Shown: piece by piece, positions 1 through 36,495 of the stretch | How positions within the stretch are numbered: the stretch's first letter is position 1 | Layout: every line of letters starts with the position of its first letter | Source of the DNA: Corbicula japonica | Taxonomy: Eukaryota > Mollusca > Bivalvia > Venerida > Cyrenidae | NCBI GenBank assembly: GCA_038501625.1 | Contig: JAZAYU010000009.1 | Coordinates: 12,204,396-12,268,395, forward strand | Length of the DNA stretch: 64,000 nt | Reading direction: 5' to 3' | Program-made: the position numbers and the translations under genes | Notes under the pieces: generated by a model | Seen by the model: only the letters and a program-made list of their open reading frames with translations | What the model was told of the DNA's origin: nothing | Database searches by the model: none

Positions 1-405
1 CAATCTAATAACCAGGATTTTTCTAAAGAAAACCTGGTTAAAAATGTTCCAAACTCTATTTGCAATGATGCTTCCATCCAACAGGTCATCTACTTGAAGC
101 ATGAAACAACGCTTGTTAAAATCATGTGGAAAATATTCTAACCAGGAGTATGGTTACATTATTTCCATCAAGCAGTACGCCACAACTTCAAAACTTTGCA
201 TTACCAAACCAGTACCTTCAGTACTTACAGATGTTCAAGATAATGGCAGCAGTGATAGGGTATTTAACTACCATTTTACCATTTCTGTGGTATTAAGAAA
301 AACGAACACAAATTCATTGTACAGTAGTGTTTACTGTAAATAGCCAGGGCTAACAAAAACACCTCCCACAAACCAGTGATGTTATTTTTTCTTTATAGCA
401 CAGCA

Positions 406-416
406 TTTAATTTAAT
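406..416 (-). terminator. RACK1 poly(A) signal candidate
   Basis: Two overlapping ATTAAA hexamers on the minus strand lie 20-30 nt past the RACK1 stop. A 3'UTR this short fits mRNAs of the ribosomal-protein class, to which RACK1 belongs in its expression. No AATAAA is nearer. Positions 1-405 hold no gene that I can recognise. Confidence 0.45.
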
Positions 417-435
417 TGTAATGTCCCAATCATGA

Positions 436-11458
<11,023 letters not shown>

Positions 11459-11509
11459 TTTGGCTTGTTGATTTAATGTTCGTGTAGATCAAACGGATTT
11501 TAAGAACCA

Positions 11510-11530
11510 CTATATTCCGACAGCGGCCAT
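11510..11530 (-). CDS. Minimal uORF in the RACK1 leader
   Basis: An ATGG start followed by five more codons and TAG (MAAVGI) lies wholly inside the predicted leader, 51 nt before the RACK1 ATG. It is real only if transcription starts at or upstream of 11530. Confidence 0.3.
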   Translation of the reverse strand: MAAVGI

Positions 11531-11547
11531 AGGTTCCACTGCCGTGT

Positions 11548-11573
11548 GAAAAAGGCTGAAGAGTACTTCCGGT
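11548..11573 (-). promoter_or_regulatory. RACK1: RACK1 core promoter: ETS site and 5'TOP-like start
   Basis: On the minus strand, ACCGGAAGT (11565-11573, consensus ETS/GABP site) is followed 10 bases later by CCTTTTTC (11548-11555), a C plus pyrimidine run typical of a 5' terminal oligopyrimidine start. RACK1 is a known TOP mRNA in vertebrates. If transcription starts here, the leader is about 97 nt with no intron. No TATA box is apparent. Confidence 0.5.
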
Positions 11574-11599
11574 TGTGCGAGCTCGGATAGCTCCCGACA

Positions 11600-12660
11600 C
11601 GGCATCCGTTTTAAGTTGTATAGTCTCCGATTATTGAAATAAATTACTTTCAAAAATAACAGTTAATATTTAAGATTTTCAATTTATTTCCTGATATGAT
11701 CGTAGGCCATTACCGTTACTAGAATATCACCCTTTTTAATAAATGACAAATTTTGTACATAACAAAAAATCTGAATGCTCTACTCATGCCAGTTAAGAAA
11801 ATATATAGTTCGCCCAGTTGTTTGTATACCATAATTTTTTGACGGACCAGAATTTTAAAAAGTCAAACTTCAAAAAGGCACTTTTAATATAAAGTAAATT
11901 TCTCATATATTATCTAAGCAAATGAAGATACTGCAAACCCAAACAACTTCTGTATACCAGATCAGCTATGTACACTTCAATTTTCAGACAAAAAAAGTGT
12001 TGAAGTTGATTTGTGTTAATATTTCTTCAGCTTTTCGGTGAAAATTTGATGTTATTGTTATCTCATGTTTTGAAGTATTCTTATTATAGAAATCATATAG
12101 AAATTGTTGAACATCGACAAAAATCTGCCAAAACAGAAGTTCAGTTACCCCACCCACCAAGATAATAATAAAAAATTCTTCATTATATTTATTTATTTCG
12201 GAAATAATAGCACTGTTCAATATTAAATGATAGTTACTCATAAATATTCAAAGTCTCACTGAGCATAAGACTCGCTGCTCCTAAAGGTAGCAGGACATTT
12301 CAACCCCAGGACATTTCGACACCAATTAAGACAGTTATGGGACATTTCAATCCCAAAATATTTCGGGCTTAAGCCTAACCATTTCCACCCTAATCTTCGA
12401 GACATTTCGACCCCAAGATATGACTGTCCCCAGATACTTAAACTTTATCCACTTTTTCAAAGAAGTGCCTCGTCAGGCTTTCGGACTTTTCAACCCCCAG
12501 ACTTTTCGATCCCAGAGGGCCTTGAGGTTGAAAAGTCTTGATACCGCCTTATCTAATATGAATATTAAATATTTTATACTTACTTCTGTCATGACGATTA
12601 AACAGTACAATTTTGTATCCATTCCAAACGATGGTATGCATGGAAAACAGAGCATGTGTT
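11600..12660. other. Intergenic stretch upstream of RACK1
   Basis: AT-rich with no gene recognised. From 12285 to 12540 a degenerate phrase, GACATTTCGACCCCAA, recurs about seven times in variants (GACATTTCAATCCCA, GACTTTTCGATCCCA), probably a decayed tandem repeat. A similar phrase structure, with TTCTCCCCC, occurs at 23700-23775. Confidence 0.5.
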
Positions 12661-15075
12661 TATAAGAAAAAAGGTGAAATATGCATATCAGGGATCGCCA
12701 CATTCAGAAAAAACAGCCTCCCCACACAGTCAAGAAGAAGAGAGAGGGAGAGAGCATGGTTAATAAAATGATCAGTTTTAAAAAATAGACACCACTAAAA
12801 TAAACAAAAATGAGAACCAAGGGGTTACCGCCTTGGAACGGTCAGTGGCAAATCAAATTGCCGCCGGGGGTTTAAACCAGGTTCTAGGGTGCACCAACCT
12901 CACACTTGCCCCAACAGGTTTTCATAACACAAAACAAGAACAAGTTGTCTTGGTGAAACAACTCCAACCCACTTATCGGCTCAACAATGTTGCATGCAAA
13001 AGCACACAAACATATTAAACATAAGAAACTAATAGCATTGCAAAGCCAAAGGGCGGGTACTCAATGATCTTACCGAGACCAGAGCTCCTGGAGTAAAATC
13101 AGCAAACCCGATGACAGGGATAAAAGAAACAAATCGAGCTTCTAGGTTCTTTTAAGAAAAGATTTCCCCATAAACCTTCATAAACTCTTAAACCCTTGCC
13201 ACCGTCGTGCAACCAAAGAGGTAAGCATAATGATCGACTGTAGAAGGGTTAATCACCAGGCATGCAGAGCGATGTAAAATATCATGTTGGTAACCTTTGT
13301 TTTTAAATTTACAGATAGTTTTTACGAATAACCGGGAGAAATTACCATTCCCTTTTATCTTCTTGAGTTTATAAATTAAATCTCCATAATAAAACTGGGT
13401 GTGAAATACCTTATTGCAAAAGTGATTTTAAACTGCACCTGTATTTATGAATTAAATCTGGGTATCGGCGATAAAACTTGCAAAAGATTTTCCTTAATTT
13501 GTGATACCGATAACCTTGTTGTAAAAGTTTTTCTGTAATGCAAAGATTACGTTCATTGAAATCATTAACATCGTTGCAAGCTCTTGAAAAGCGAACAAGC
13601 TGTGAGATATAAACCCCATAAGATGTTGCACGGGGAACATCGCCGTCTAAAAACGGAAAATTTACTATACTAAAATTAAAATCATCTCTTTTATCATTAA
13701 TTTTAGTAGTGACGTAACCATTTTCAATGGACAGAATTAGATCGAGAAAGTTTGCTTGCTTTTCTGAAGTGTTCGCTTTATTAAGTTGTAGTTCTTTAGG
13801 ATAAATCTTATTAACCAGTAATGGAAAATGGTTATTATCTATATTTAATAAATCACCAAGGTACCTCGAGGTGTTGTTAAAAGCTGTAAATATATCATCT
13901 TGATGTTCAGTAGAAAGAGATAACATAAAGTCTCTTTCATAACAGTATAAAAACAGATCAGCAACAAGGGGTGCACAATAAGTACCCATTGGGATGCCTA
14001 TTACTTGTTTATAAATAGAAGTACCAAATCTAACGTAAATAGTATCCAGTAAGAAAGTTAGCGACTCTATTAGGTCTTGACAAGTCCATAAAGTATAATT
14101 ATCGTAGGAACCATCTGTAAAAAATGCCCTTTGTTCATTACAAGCGATGAAGGTTTTATTTTCTCTAGCAAACGTTTTTTCAATGAGACTGTTTAGCTTG
14201 TCTCTTATTAAATTATGATGGAGCGAAGTGTATAAAGTTGAGAAATCATAAGTGGACAAACAGAGCGCCCGAAAATTATTTGATTTAAGCTTTTTCAAAA
14301 CGTCATTTGAATTTTTAATCGACCAAAATAAATTTTTGCCACAAGTTTCAAAAACCTTATCACAATACCTAATTACATGTTCTTTTATAGCTGTAAGACA
14401 AGATGTTAAGAGCACGGATAATTTAGTAGTAGTGCAAGAACTAGAGTTAGAAAATCTTGCTTTGTACGGTGTTTTATGCATTTTAGGCAACCAATACATA
14501 GTAGGTACTTTGTCTTGTTTCGGCTCAATACTGATTCTAAATTTTGTAATTTGTAGATTGTGTGCAGTCACTCTCAGATGACGAAGTCAGTATATAAGCA
14601 TTAGTGCTGTTCAGTTCTTCAGTTTGAATATTAATATAGTGTATCCGTCACACTATAATTACATTATTAGAAGCCTCATCAGCAGGTGTTAATACAAATC
14701 TGTTATGAAAGTCTTGAATTCCTTTTTTCAAATGACGAAAGTTAAAACGAGGCCGATGTGGTAATAAAGCAATGTTTCTTTCATAAAATGATATACGAGT
14801 GTCAATTATTTTGAATATTTGTTTTTTCCAGTTAGAAAGCGCATTAGGCTGAGCATGTTCTCTTTTGCACCATTTATTGCAAAATAAGTTTAAAGACTCA
14901 GCAATTTCTGCACGGCATGCATTAAAATCAATTTTGGATGATATTCTATATATGGAACCTTTAGAAATTATATTACGAATTCCAGAGTCTTTGGTTATAT
15001 TAAGTTCACCGGTAACAATATGACCGGCAGGCTTATAGCAATATTTAGAAGTTAAACACTCTCAAGATCAATTTC
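12661..15075 (-). mobile_element. Penelope-like retroelement copy A (3' end at 12661)
   Basis: Contains a decayed reverse transcriptase gene (13188-15050) followed by about 0.5 kb of 3' sequence. That sequence is repeated upstream in the same orientation at about 15095-15240 (shared TGCACCAA...GCCCCAACAGGTTT), and in opposite orientation at 16480-17603. Direct plus inverted partial copies of the end region are what is known for Penelope-like elements ('pseudo-LTRs'). The superfamily name is inferred from RT sequence and layout. No GIY-YIG endonuclease was seen. Confidence 0.6.
13188..15050 (-). pseudogene. Reverse transcriptase, Penelope-like family, broken
   Basis: A 386-codon open stretch (13411-14571) has PKMHKTPYKARF, a catalytic-core STYDFSTLYTSL, IGIPMGTYCAPLVADLFLYC, and then RYLGDLL where this family has RYLDDLL. 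GGT at 13855-13857 encodes Gly in place of the first Asp of the YxDD metal-binding pair, so this copy cannot be active as read. Upstream (14580-15050) fragments of the N-terminal part persist in other frames, such as RFVLTPADEASNNVIIV. Downstream, TAA at 13411-13413 and a +1 shift separate a still recognisable C-terminal part (FYYGDLIYKLKK ... DHYAYLFGCTTVARV, stop at 13188). Confidence 0.75.
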
Positions 15076-15492
15076 AAATAAGACACCACAAACAATTAAC
15101 GAGCACCTTTGCGGCCTCCACCTCGAAACAGGGTTTAAATCAGGTTCTAAGGTGCACCAATCTTACACGTGCCCCAACAGGTTTAACATGATGCAAACAA
15201 AGAGGAGCAAAACGAACAACTGTAGATGGGTTAGTCACCATGCATAAATAGTCACCTTATTGAGACCAGGAGCTTTGTTTTTGGTATTGGCTTCTCCTGA
15301 TATTGATATTTGACTGTTTTATTGCAATCTCACTAAAGTCCGACCTAACAAATTGATAGATCTGATGACGGCCCGCTGACACCGTACATAAGCTATAGAG
15401 GTTTTCCCCGATTACTATTTTTAGAAATTGTCAACGCAGGAAGCATAATTTATAATGCTTGCAATTAGCCCAACTATTTGTGCGCAACAAGG

Positions 15493-15633
15493 GCTTTACT
15501 ATATATAGGATGGTCGCCTTTCGCGCACAACCCAGTTACTATTCAAATCAATGCGGAAAATTTTCCTTCTATGTCTTTGTGCCAGCGATCAGAATTTGAG
15601 TCGCAACTTTGGCGGCTCCATAAAGCATCTTAA
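15493..15633 (+). pseudogene. DEG/ENaC (ASIC/FaNaC)-like exon fragment, copy 1
   Basis: The translation has ...YIGWSPFAHNPVTIQINAENF, then PSMSLCQRSEFE. The NPV-x-IQI-x(4)-FPS-x-S-x-C pattern resembles the start of the extracellular domain of the degenerin/ENaC family, just after TM1 (F-P-x-[VI]-[ST]-[IV]-C). Relative to the copy at 20089-20277 there is a one-base insertion after EFE and then a stop, so this copy is broken. The family assignment rests on this one motif and is tentative. Confidence 0.35.
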
Positions 15634-15882
15634 ACATAAATAGTGACCTTATTGAGACCAGGAGCTTTGTTTTTGGTATTGGCTTCTCCTGATATTGATA
15701 TTTGACTGTTTTATTGCAATCTCACTAAAGTCCGACCTAACAAATTGATAGATCTGATGACGGCCCGCTGACACCGTACATAAGCTATAGAGGTTTTCCC
15801 CGATTACTTTTTAGAAATTGTCAACGCAGGAAGCATAATTTATAATGCTTGCAATTAGCCCAACTATTTGTGCGCAACAAGG

Positions 15883-16023
15883 GCTTTTCTATATATAGGA
15901 TGGTCGCCTTTCGCGCACAACCCAGTTACTATTCAAATCAATGCGGAAAATTTTCCTTCTATGTCTTTGTGCCAGCGATCAGAATTTGAGTCGCAACTTT
16001 GGCGGCTCCATAAAGCATCTTAA
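15883..16023 (+). pseudogene. DEG/ENaC-like exon fragment, copy 2
   Basis: Tandem duplicate of the fragment 390 bp upstream with the same one-base insertion and stop. It continues into sequence homologous to the 3' part of the 20089-20277 copy (…CATATGTATCTTTAAA). Confidence 0.35.
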
Positions 16024-16092
16024 ACCATATGTATCTTTAAAAAAATTACATACCTGAAAAGCCACATTCAAGTAGAATCAATATATGTAATC

Positions 16093-17603
16093 CTTTTTCC
16101 ATTACTGGTTAATAAGATTTACCCTAAAGAACTACAACTTAATAAAGCAAACACTTCAGAAAAGCAAGCAAACTTTCTCGATCTAAATCTGTCAATTGAA
16201 AATGGTTACGTCACTACTAAAATATATGATAAAAGAGATGATTTTAAATTTAATATAGTAAATTTTCCGTTTTCCGTGCAACATCTTACGGGGTTTATAT
16301 TTCACAGCTTGTTCGCTTTTCAAGAGCTTGCAACGATGTTAATAATTTCAATGAACTTAATCTTTGCATTACAGAAAACTTTTACAACAAGGTTATCGGT
16401 ATCACAAATTAAGGAAAACGTTTTGGAAGTTTTATCTTCGATACCCAGATCTAATTCATAAATACAGGTGAAGTTTAAAATCACTCTTGCGACAAGGTAT
16501 TTCACAGCCAGTTTTATTATGGAAAGATGAAATATGCATATCAAGAATCTTAATTTATAATTTATAAACTTAAGAAGATGAAGGGAAATGTTAATTTCTC
16601 CCGGTTATTCGTAAAACCATCTGTAAATTTTAAAAAGAATGGTTACCAACATGATATTTTACAGCGCTCTGCATGCCTGGTGATTAACCCTTCTACAGTT
16701 GATCATTATGCTTACCTCTTTGGTTGCACGACGGTGGCAAGGGTTTAAGAGTTTATGAAGGTTTATGGGGAAATCTTTTCTTAAAAGAACCTAGAAGCTC
16801 GATTTGTTTCTTTTATCCCTGTCATCATGTTCTTGTTGATTTTACTCCAGGAGCTCTGGTATTTCACACCCAGTTTTATTATGGAGATTTAATTTAAAAA
16901 CTCAAGAAGATAAAAGGGAATGGTAATTTCTCCCGGTTATTCGTAAAAACTATCTGTAAATTTAAAAACAAAGGTTACCAACATGATATTTTACATCGCT
17001 CTGCATGCCTGGTGATTAACCCTTCTACAGTCGATCATTATGCTTACCTCTTTGGTTGCACGACGGTGGCAAGGGTTTAAGAGTTTATGAAGGTTTATGG
17101 GGAAATCTTTTCTTAAAAGAACCTAGAAGCTCGATTTGTTTCTTTTATCCCTGTCATCGGGTTTGCTGATTTTACTCCAGGAGCTCTGGTCTCGGTAAGA
17201 TCATTGAGTACCCGCCCTTTGGCTTTGCAATGCTATTAGTTTCTTATGTTTAATATGTTTGTGTGCTTTTGCATGCAACATTGTTGAGCCGATAAGTGGG
17301 TTGGAGTTGTTTCACCAAGACAACTTGTTCTTGTTTTGTGTTATGAGAACCTGTTGGGGCAAGTGTAAGGTTGGTGCATCCTAGAACCTGGTTTAAACCC
17401 CCAGTGGCAATTTGATTTGCCACTGACCGTTCCAAGGAAGTAACCCCTCGGGTTCTCATTTTTGTTAATTGTTAGTGGTACGTGTTTCTTTTGAAACTGA
17501 TCATTTTATTAACCATGCTCTCTCCATCTCTTCTTCTTGACTGTGTGGGGAGGCTGTTTTTTCTGAATGTGGCGATTCCTGATATGCATATTTCACCTTT
17601 TTA
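16093..17603 (+). mobile_element. Penelope-like retroelement copy B, truncated, opposite orientation
   Basis: Starts inside the RT gene (VNKIYPKELQLNKANTSEK at about 16107), lacks the catalytic part, and has a short deletion at 16270 where copy A reads PFLDGDVPRATSYG. The 3' region is then present twice in tandem (16490-16860 and 16861-17200) before the terminal segment to 17603. It is inverted with respect to copy A, giving arms of about 0.75 kb (12661-13445 against 16862-17603). Confidence 0.7.
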
Positions 17604-18650
17604 TAAATAACGGTTTCGTTTTTTATGCAAAACTCATTTAAACCTCCACCCATGTCAACAAATTTCGATTAAAAAACAACAAACTTTGACAACCAACGAA
17701 CATGACAAATAAGAAAATAAGAGTACGCTATCAGTCTTTCTCCGCATACAGCCTCCCGCATTGTAAAAATATGTTTGAATAAAAAGAAACGTTTTCACTG
17801 GTTATCTGGTGTTCGTATCAACATGTTAATGGCATATACCGTGGTAGGTTTGACAAGTTAATTTGTGGAATATTCGTCCTTTTATTGATACTTTTATCAT
17901 TATTTTTGTTTTATAACAACATTTGATTAGAAATGAATGAAATACTACATAAACACATATATCTTCAGCAATATATGTCTAACGCATGCTGTCAACACTT
18001 TTCATGGTTTAAAATACTATGGTTACTTTCACTTTTGCTATTTTGTAGGCGACAATCTGATTTGTTCAAAAAGTTATTGATAAAATCACATTTTAGTTAC
18101 TCGTCGTCAGATCCTGATAGCGTAGCGGTTTTCAGTTGATAGTTTTTTTCAGGAGATAGTTTTAATCAGATTGGTTTTATTGGATCATTTTTAACAAAAG
18201 CATGAGATAAATTAAAATATATAGCTACTTTAAATATTTGATGACTTACTATTTGTGTAATTTATGCATTGTAGAATGTTAAAGTTCCCTTTAATTTTTT
18301 TAATTTATCATAATGTTTTACATGTCTTATGTTTTTCGGATTACTCATTAGTGAAATCATCATAGGACTTTAATATCGTGCAGAGGATACAGTGAAGCAG
18401 TCTATATTATTACGTATCTGTAGCCAAACAAGCGTGTCTATAGCCCAAATACAACCGGCAGGTAGCGCTGTTCATTTTTTACCGGGTGAGGAAGGAAATC
18501 TGATGAATTTTCTACGCTTAATAGATGCGAAATTAATACTCAATTTTATTAATCCCAACCTTATCTGTCTGTATAAGACATCATTAAAGCTCTCCCATTC
18601 ATTTCGATGTTTAAAAAGCCAATGTAATGCTAAAGGCTGCAAGTTTAAGC
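17604..18650. other. Region upstream of PPP2CA
   Basis: 17604-17670 is the resumed flank of the channel-exon repeat (TATAAATAACGGTTTCG). The remainder is AT-rich. A 105-codon open frame at 18392-18709 shows no recognised domain and overlaps the promoter-like motifs, so I do not call it. Confidence 0.4.
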
Positions 18651-18657
18651 AAATTCA

Positions 18658-18689
18658 TGACGTCACTTGTCGAACCGTCGGCCATTTTG
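18658..18689 (+). promoter_or_regulatory. PPP2CA: PPP2CA promoter motifs: CRE and YY1-like
   Basis: TGACGTCA (18658-18665) is a perfect cAMP response element, and GCCATTTTG (18681-18689) resembles a YY1 site. They lie 120-150 bp before the PP2A start codon. A CRE is known in vertebrate PP2A-C promoters. TTTTTCTTTCAG ending at 18786 could be an acceptor for a leader intron, which would move the true promoter upstream. Confidence 0.4.
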
Positions 18690-18807
18690 TTGCGAACATG
18701 TTAATTTAAAAACTTGAGCTTAGTAACAACCTTTTTCTATGATACATACTTAGTGCTGTCAGATATTGAGTTAATTTTTCTTTCAGAATTGAAAGTAACA
18801 CATTAAA

Positions 18808-33266
<14,459 letters not shown>

Positions 33267-35060
33267 ACTCATAAATACATGTGGTATACAGTAACTCACA
33301 AAGTGAATATGGTCGTTGAACAACTCATTTGTTAACTTATATACTTGTATATACATTTTGTACTGGGAAGAATGGGGTACTGTTTGCATTCATCGAATGC
33401 CGGACGGAATCGGGCTGGTTTCATACTGGACTTACAATAATGGAATAAATGACATGACTTGATAGCAAATGTTTTATAGTTTTATATGACAGTGTTACTT
33501 ATATGAATTAACTTGATTTATATCGCAAAATTCCAAATTCTTGACTGTATAGATTACAGATGAATACATAAACAAGTCGGGGAAAATAACTAAGAATTTA
33601 TGACTGCTGTTGGTAATTTAGTTCACCAAATGTAGTAATGCATGATAAAATGCTGTTAATATTGCAGTATTTTTTTCTTCTGATAAAATAGTAGTGTGTT
33701 TGTCCATAAGAAGGATATCTGAAAATGTCATTGGGTGTAATCAATCACAAAACATCAAGTTATTTGATGCTAATTGTAATTAACATAATTTTAATTAAAT
33801 GGGATACTTAAAACAATTGTGATTATCCATTACATAAGTGACAGCCTTCTCGTTGACGGAAAAATAATAAATAATGAAATGCTAGATAAAGTATGCTTTT
33901 GGACAGTTTCTTACAAAAAAATGCATGGGACGTTACAGAAGTGAATAATGACTACAAAATTTTATCAGGAGAAAAATAGACTATGTGACTGACTGACTGA
34001 CTACTAATGAATGTCATAGAAAAAATCGAAAGTTCTAAAGAAGCCATTAAACAAGTGTAGCAGATAAATCTTGCAATGGATATATAAGTAAACATTTCAA
34101 GATTTATCTTTCTTGTCAATGTTAGTCTTTGACTGATGGTTTTTACTAAGTTAAACAATAAAGCTTGCAAATAATTAATTGAATTCCAGGTATAATATGT
34201 ATATAACTCAAAGCTTTGTAAATACAATAAAGATCATTTCTCAGAATGTTCATTAACAGATGATTGTGACATGTTTATTGGCTGATTATGCAGGCACTAA
34301 GAATAAGATTGTGCTGTTGTGAACACTTTCCCCATGATCTGTGATAATTGTTCCACAATTCTTAACAAAAACACAAAAAATAAATCTAAACTCACAGTTA
34401 CTGAACATTTTATTAATAAAGGGTAGATGACATTTAATCAGATAGGGATTCACATTGTTCCAGAAGCTAAATAGTTATGCTGGTATAATTGATATGAATT
34501 CAAATGCTAGAATGAATTCTTTACCAGCTTGCAATGTTTACTATGGGCTGTTTTAACTATGGTTTGTTATTAAAAGGAAGTGTGGGTATATTTTGTCTGA
34601 GATGGCTGAAAAGTACTATTCATTTAAAGTAATAGGAGAGACCTTTCAATAGGGGCGCAAAAAAGTACTGTATTTTTGGCTCGCTCTTGCATGGTCATGA
34701 TCTTATAGAACATAGTAGGATCAACGGTTATAATGTATGTGGCATTTGCATAATAAACAAAGGAATTGTTTCTGTTAAGAGTGAAAATAGGAGCATAGTG
34801 TAACAACATTTTGATGAAATAAATTTCTAAATTTTGTAAATTACTTACATGTATAGATGAGTTTGAATGACTTGTATTAATTGTGAACACCAGAGAAAAA
34901 TGTTTCTGTCATTCTTAATACTTCATTGAGACGGATCCTCAGTAGTGATGTTTGTGAATATGGCAAGGAATGAAATGAGATCCTGGAATCATTTGATAAG
35001 AATCCATTCTATGATTCAGTGATTCAGGGCACATCACAGATCATGTTCGAACAAGATAAT
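33267..35060 (+). other. PPP2CA 3'UTR and downstream flank
   Basis: AT-rich sequence without long frames. AATAAAG occurs near 34153 and 34210, so a 3'UTR of roughly 0.9 kb is plausible, but the cleavage site cannot be fixed. A GACTGACTGACTGACTA microsatellite lies near 33986-34002. Nothing else is recognised up to 35060. Confidence 0.4.
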
Positions 35061-35175
35061 AAAACTTAGAATGGAGACCAGCCTCAGATAGCGAAAATCA
35101 GATTGGCTGAAATAAAGACCCAATCAGATTGAGATTTGAGACTGGTCTCCAATCTCAGTTTTATAATCTTTGGCC
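35061..35175. repeat. Foldback MITE, 'TCTCAAATCTCAAGCATCTG' family, copy 2
   Basis: GATAATAAAACTTAGAATGG ... GACTGGTCTCCAATCTCAG, a shortened member with the palindrome centre near 35115. Confidence 0.6.
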
Positions 35176-36097
35176 CATATTATATAACCTCTTCTCATTT
35201 GTATTGTGCATAACTGTTGAAATTTTTACTTGGATGTTAAACATGATTCAAGAGACAATTTCATTTTGTTTTCTGTTGTTTTTATTTAGTTACAAGTTTT
35301 TGTGTGCTTACACTGTATATTGTGGAGCACACCATAGTTATAATTTTCAGAAATTTACTCCTTTAAATAAGTTTAGCTTTTATTTCATAAGTGCTATGTA
35401 GCAATTCATTGAAAAAACGCGAGTCATGCTATTGGAAAATGTAAGTTAAAATGAGGTCACTGGAGATGTGAACAATATCTCTAAAGACACATTTTAGCGT
35501 GGCCGACAACCTATTAGCAATATTCTTAGAGCATTGAAATCTGCATAATAACTAGCTTTGTGGGTGAGTTTTGTTTATATAAAAATAGAAGGTATATACT
35601 CAGTTTGAGTGCACTGAACAAGGGCTTGAGTACTTAATATTCATAACACATTTTCAGATCATCCTTACAACACTAGATGTCCATAAAATCCATTATTACT
35701 CTAATAAAAGACATATTAAGACTGATTTGGCATTAAAATGAAATTAAGTGTAATTTCTCGATTTTCATAAAACATTTTTAAAATGATTTATCATTGCATC
35801 TGTCATATTTAACATGATTAACATAAATATGAATAAATGCTTTTAGTAATATTTAAAGTTTAGAGACCATTCTACAAGTGATGGGGGTTTGTTAAAATTG
35901 AACAGGATGAGAATGTTAAAAGAAAACTGAAGTTTTTATTTCTCCAGATTGCCTGGTTGAACACAAACACAATAATTATCTATTGATAATTATTAGACTC
36001 GGGAAGTGTGAAGAAATTGTTGTCTATCTGGAAAATGTATGCAGTATTCATGTTAAGTGATTCTATAAACACTATATTCATCTCTGCAATGGTTTAC
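35176..36097. other. Unassigned intergenic stretch
   Basis: AT-rich. The 90-codon frame at 35129-35401 is hydrophobic only because of T-rich composition and starts inside the MITE, so no gene is supported. Confidence 0.4.
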
Positions 36098-36240
36098 TGT
36101 GCCCAAGGTTACAAAACTGAGCTTGGAAACCAGTTTCAAATTTCAAGCATCTGATTGGCTGAAATGCGACCAGTCGTGATTTCAGCCAATCAGATGCCTG
36201 AGATTGAGACTGGTTTTTAATCTCAGTTTTATAACCTTCA
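36098..36240. repeat. Foldback MITE, 'TCTCAAATCTCAAGCATCTG' family, copy 3
   Basis: TGCCCAAGGTTACAAAACTG opens, and TCAGTTTTATAACCTTCAG closes, a near-perfect hairpin with GCGACCAGTCG at the centre. Confidence 0.7.
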
Positions 36241-36495
36241 GTGTATTCTTCTTTGCTGCTAATGTATTTTGCATGCTTAGCAGAGACTTTGGACATACTT
36301 TTGTTTTCTTTTCGCTGATATGGCATTATTTTACTTGATTGATTACTTTCAAAAACATTTTATCAACACTGTAGAGAATAAAATTGTGATAGAAGAAATG
36401 TCTTTGATTCTTATCGCATCACTGTTCTAACAACTGGAGTATGATATTTATTTAATATACTTAAACGCAAAAGAAACTGTGCACTTTTCATTTTT

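Larger units (their letters stand above)
15240..16092 (+). repeat. 390-bp tandem duplication carrying a channel-like exon
   Basis: Two nearly identical copies in direct repeat (offset 390 bp, about 15240-15640 and 15640-16030) start with TAGTGACCTTATTGAGACC. Each holds a frame reading FAHNPVTIQINAENFPSMSL followed by Cys. The same sequence, reversed, lies inside the transposon at 19058-21226. The second copy continues to 16092, where retroelement copy B interrupts it. The lost continuation resumes at 17604. Confidence 0.7.

Noticed and set aside
14252..14581. 109-codon plus-strand frame
   Set aside because: Antisense shadow of the reverse transcriptase open stretch.
15360..15385. CTGATGA as a hammerhead ribozyme core, expected in Penelope-like pseudo-LTRs
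   Set aside because: No GAAA partner and no flanking stems at the right distances. I saw no other candidate near the retroelement ends.
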